Source of the DNA: Flavihumibacter sp. ZG627
GTDB taxonomy: Bacteria > Bacteroidota > Bacteroidia > Chitinophagales > Chitinophagaceae
Assembly: GCF_000814325.1 (NCBI RefSeq)
Contig: NZ_JPHF01000001.1
Coordinates: 496,001 to 560,000, forward strand
Reading direction: 5' to 3'
Length of the DNA: 64,000 bases
Shown here: positions 61,065 through 64,000 of the stretch, in pieces
Layout: every line of letters starts with the position of its first letter
How positions within the stretch are numbered: the first letter of the stretch is position 1
The notes under the pieces: generated by a model
Databases searched by the model: none
What the model saw: only the letters and a program-made list of their open reading frames with translations
What the model was told of the DNA's origin: nothing
Made by a program: the position numbers and the translations under genes

Positions 61065-64000
61065 AGCCTTTCTTCCCCTTGTTCTCCTCCACCGTCTTCA
61101 ACATTTCCTTAACTGCAGTTTCGATCTGCGGATCGCGGCCATTCAGGAAATCTTCATATGATAAGGGTACCCGGATATCCGGTTCTAATTGCAGGTTTTC
61201 GGTTGGGCGCCCTTCTTTGCCTATTGTTGCAACCATAGGAATGCCAAATACTATGGTTGGATCAATCTGTTGTTCCCACCATACGGCTGTTCCTGTTCCT
61301 GGTACAGGCATCCCTATCAACTTACCCACTCCATTTTGTTTATAAACGTAAGGGAAGATGAATGCATCACTATAATTGCTTTCACTCATCACAACGCAAC
61401 TTGGTTTTGACCATCGGCCCATCGGTTCACCATCTTTCAGGCGATTTCCCTGTGGAGCGAAATCGAGGTATTTTTTCCCGCTCAAAAAAGTATAAAGGTC
61501 GTCATGAAGCCAGCCACCACCATTAAAACGTGTATCAACCACCAAGGCCTCCTTGTCAAAATTCTTTCCCAGTACAGCATCAAATGTGTTACGGAAACTT
61601 CCGTCATTCATACCCTGTACATGCACATAACCAACTTTTCCACCACTTAACTTGTTGACCATTTCATCCATCTTTTTCACCCAGCGCTTATACATGAGGG
61701 TTGCTTCATCGTTAAAACTGATGGGCTTAACCGTTTCTTCCCACCGCTTCCCTGTTGAAGGATCATATATGTGCAGCAGTGTGTTTCTCCCTTCTTTGCG
61801 GTTCAATAGGGCCGCCCAGTCATTTTTATCGCTGATAGCTTCTCCATCCATCTTTTCAATCACCATGCCTGCTCTTAGCTTACTGGTTGATTTATCAAGA
61901 GGTCCGCCTTCAATAACCTCTGTAACTTTCAGACCATCGCCCGTTGAAATTTCATCATAAAGTAAACCCAAAACTGCAGTGGCATCCGGATTCTGAACCT
62001 GTGGTGAATAACGGCCACCAGTATGTGATGCGTTCAATTCCCCTAATAATTCACTCAACAGTTCCTGGTAGTCATAGTTGTTAGCTACATGCGGAAGGAA
62101 TTTTGCATAGTCGGTCTTTAAGCCTTTCCAGTCGATACCATGAATGGAAGGGTCATAGAATTTTTTCTGTACCTGCCTCCAGGTATGATCATAAATATAT
62201 TCCCGCTCCTTGTATGCATTGAGTACCATTTCGCCATTAATGGATATTGGCGTTACTTTACCCGCATCATCAACTTTTACAAGGGAACCTTTATTGGTTA
62301 CAAATAATGATTTGCCATCCTTGCTAACCCTGATGCCACTCGGTGTTCCGCCAAGTTTAGCCAGGATCTTAGTTTCCCGGGTGCGGGGTTCAGTTACCCA
62401 TAGGTCATAACCTTTTTCAAAAGAAGCAAGATAATAGATCTTACTGCCATCATTACTCACTACATAATCAGCAATAGTGGAAGAATTTATGGTGAGTCTC
62501 TCCACTCTGTTCTCAAGGTTATCAACCAGTGGCGTCCAGGATGGTTTTTCAGGGGAAAGAACTTTATCAGCCTGCTTTTTATTTTTATCTTTCTTTTCGT
62601 TATTGTTTGCAGATTCACCTTTTTCCTCTTTTTCTTTATCTTCTTTTTCTTTCAGGAGTGCATACTCTTCTTTGCTGAGTTTGAATTTATCATAAAGCTC
62701 CTGGTCAAGGAAGCCTGCATAAATATCTACTTCACGGCTTCCCTGCATGGCCAGCGATTTGCGCCCTTCTCTGGAACTTAACCATGTGAGCACCTTTCCA
62801 TCCTGTGACCATTTCATATTGCCCTGTCCAAACCCGCTCTTCAGCGGGTGCATGATACCGTTAGAGCCATCTGCCTTGATAAGTGCCATATTACCAGTGA
62901 ACCAGTTGCCTTCACCATCATCGGAAATGATCCACTTTCCATCCGGACTCCAATTGAAGTTCCAATCACCATCCGAATAGGAATAGTTCCTTCCCTCTGG
63001 TAACAAGGTCCGGGTTTTCCTGCTGACCGTATTATACACTTTCAAAATGTTTCTCTCTGCCACATACGCGATCTCTTTTCCATCCGGCGAAAATTTGGGC
63101 TGGTATTCTTCCTCCTCTGTTGCAATCAACGGTTCCTCAGTAATGACTGTTGATGCATAGAAATAGGGTTCTTCTTTTCTGCTTATGGTTGACTTATAAA
63201 TATCCCAGTTATCATTTCGTTCAGCAGCATAGATCAGGCTTCTTCCATCGGGGCTCCACTGCACCATTCTCTCCTGCTGGGGAGTATTGGTAATTCTTTT
63301 TGTTTGTACTCCTTCCACGCTCGTTACAAAGATCTCACCGCGTGTAACAAAGGCTATCTCTTTTCCATTGGGTGATAGTTCAAATTGTGTAACATTACCA
63401 TTGATGGATACATTTTTTTCCACACCTGCACGTCCATCATTGAATATCTGGATAGGAACTTTGGTGGGCAATCCACCCTCTTTTAGTGTATAGATCTCAC
63501 CATCGTAAGTGAAGCAAAGTGTATTGTCTCCTCCAATGCTGAGATGTCTTACAGGATGCCTTTGCAGTTTGGTAACCTGCTGCTCTGTCATTTTATTTCG
63601 TACAGGCGTTTTATAAATATTCTGCGAACCATTTTTTTCGCTCAGGTAATAAACAAACTCGTCATCCTTGCTAAACACAGGTTCGCGGTCTTCGCCTTCA
63701 TAACCACTTATCTGACGAAAGGTTTTTCCTGCTGTTTCCATGATCCAGATATCGCGGGTTACAGATGAGTTGTGATGTTTGCGCCAGGCATCTTCATAAC
63801 CTTTCCTGTCCTGGAATACAATTTGGTTTCCCTTACTGTTATAACGGGCAAATTCCATTCCGGCGGATGAAATAAGCTTATTACGTCCACCTTTAACCGA
63901 AACGGAATAGAGATTCATGAAAAGCCGTGGACTATAGAAACGAATATTCTTTTCCGGAATATTCCGTGCGCTTCCAAAAACCACTTCCTTATTATCAGGG
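61060..64000 (-). CDS. Tricorn-type S41 serine protease with beta-propeller domains, 5' end cut by window
   Basis: This is an exported or periplasmic protease of the tricorn family, which degrades peptides. In this window ~980 residues are seen; the frame is open to base 64000, so the GTG at 63984 is not the start and the signal peptide lies outside. Repeated PD40/WD40-like segments (for example SPDGKEIAYVAERN, WSPDGRSLIYAAERN) make up the propellers. A charged, Lys/Glu-rich insertion lies near the middle (EEKGESANNNEKKDKNKKQ). A PDZ domain (SKLRAGMVIEKMDGEAI) precedes the catalytic part, where LNASHTGG provides the conserved Ser-His and SNYSDAFIFPY the nucleophile Ser-Asp pair. The gene ends in a heptamer array and terminator. 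Confidence 0.92.
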   Translation of the reverse strand, partial: PDNKEVVFGSARNIPEKNIRFYSPRLFMNLYSVSVKGGRNKLISSAGMEFARYNSKGNQIVFQDRKGYEDAWRKHHNSSVTRDIWIMETAGKTFRQISGYEGEDREPVFSKDDEFVYYLSEKNGSQNIYKTPVRNKMTEQQVTKLQRHPVRHLSIGGDNTLCFTYDGEIYTLKEGGLPTKVPIQIFNDGRAGVEKNVSINGNVTQFELSPNGKEIAFVTRGEIFVTSVEGVQTKRITNTPQQERMVQWSPDGRSLIYAAERNDNWDIYKSTISRKEEPYFYASTVITEEPLIATEEEEYQPKFSPDGKEIAYVAERNILKVYNTVSRKTRTLLPEGRNYSYSDGDWNFNWSPDGKWIISDDGEGNWFTGNMALIKADGSNGIMHPLKSGFGQGNMKWSQDGKVLTWLSSREGRKSLAMQGSREVDIYAGFLDQELYDKFKLSKEEYALLKEKEDKEKEEKGESANNNEKKDKNKKQADKVLSPEKPSWTPLVDNLENRVERLTINSSTIADYVVSNDGSKIYYLASFEKGYDLWVTEPRTRETKILAKLGGTPSGIRVSKDGKSLFVTNKGSLVKVDDAGKVTPISINGEMVLNAYKEREYIYDHTWRQVQKKFYDPSIHGIDWKGLKTDYAKFLPHVANNYDYQELLSELLGELNASHTGGRYSPQVQNPDATAVLGLLYDEISTGDGLKVTEVIEGGPLDKSTSKLRAGMVIEKMDGEAISDKNDWAALLNRKEGRNTLLHIYDPSTGKRWEETVKPISFNDEATLMYKRWVKKMDEMVNKLSGGKVGYVHVQGMNDGSFRNTFDAVLGKNFDKEALVVDTRFNGGGWLHDDLYTFLSGKKYLDFAPQGNRLKDGEPMGRWSKPSCVVMSESNYSDAFIFPYVYKQNGVGKLIGMPVPGTGTAVWWEQQIDPTIVFGIPMVATIGKEGRPTENLQLEPDIRVPLSYEDFLNGRDPQIETAVKEMLKTVEENKGKKGF

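Overview
The window is a gene-dense chromosomal stretch from a member of the Bacteroidota, most likely Chitinophagales/Chitinophagaceae. The evidence is SusC/SusD-type genes, several other TonB-dependent receptors, type IX-secretion-like C-terminal modules, Bacteroidota-specific small families (DUF3098, DUF5690), promoters of the form TTTG-N17-20-TAnnTTTG, and start codons that mostly lack Shine-Dalgarno sequences. I saw no rRNA, tRNA, CRISPR array, insertion sequence or prophage. Both ends cut through genes: PBP2 on the left, and a tricorn-type protease on the right.

Layout. 1-3.3 kb: cell-elongation genes mrdA (partial) and rodA, then a metallo-beta-lactamase-fold hydrolase. 4-6 kb: an ECF sigma factor with a membrane anti-sigma-like partner and a small periplasmic protein. 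6-9 kb: half of a split transketolase, galE and rfbA (sugar nucleotides). 9-24 kb: a region with a phosphate theme, containing a PiT transporter with its DUF47 partner, an OprO/OprP-type porin, a TonB receptor with a beta-helix lipoprotein, and a PhoR/PhoB-like two-component pair, interrupted by a DUF5690 transporter and a gamma-glutamyltransferase-family enzyme. It ends with a large secreted protein carrying a caspase/gingipain-like His/Cys pair. 24-30 kb: an ABC exporter and the ATP synthase genes atpBEFHA (no atpG). 30-38.5 kb: two small secreted proteins, a TonB receptor, a membrane protein/winged-helix pair, and an ABC-2 transporter with a LolA-like protein. 38.5-41.4 kb: pdxA, rsmA and a 2-hydroxyacid dehydrogenase. 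41.5-46.2 kb: a SusC/SusD pair without nearby glycosidases. 46.3-64 kb: mostly housekeeping genes (greA, HIT, ruvC, uppP, ftsX, leuS) with a flippase-like protein, DUF3108, an Atg22-like MFS protein, a methyltransferase and a tricorn-like protease.

The most interesting signals are not genes. (1) Arrays of TAACA-like pentamers at exact 11-bp steps end 9 bp before a TAnnTTTG box, at 12282-12358 and again at 46935-47000; a weaker in-register version precedes the porin. This is the architecture of PhoB/PhoP-type activated promoters, and a PhoB-like regulator is encoded in the same window, so a Pho regulon can be proposed, including a YwqK-like gene of unknown function. (2) Five intergenic arrays of a 7-bp unit (TCTTANN) are dispersed over the window; two fill the gap between a stop and a start codon exactly. 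(3) Two short promoter-to-terminator units lie in gene leaders. The one before greA resembles in design the GraL leader RNA of E. coli. (4) A triplicated palindrome lies between rfbA and galE. All functional links between genes are inferences from position and motif.
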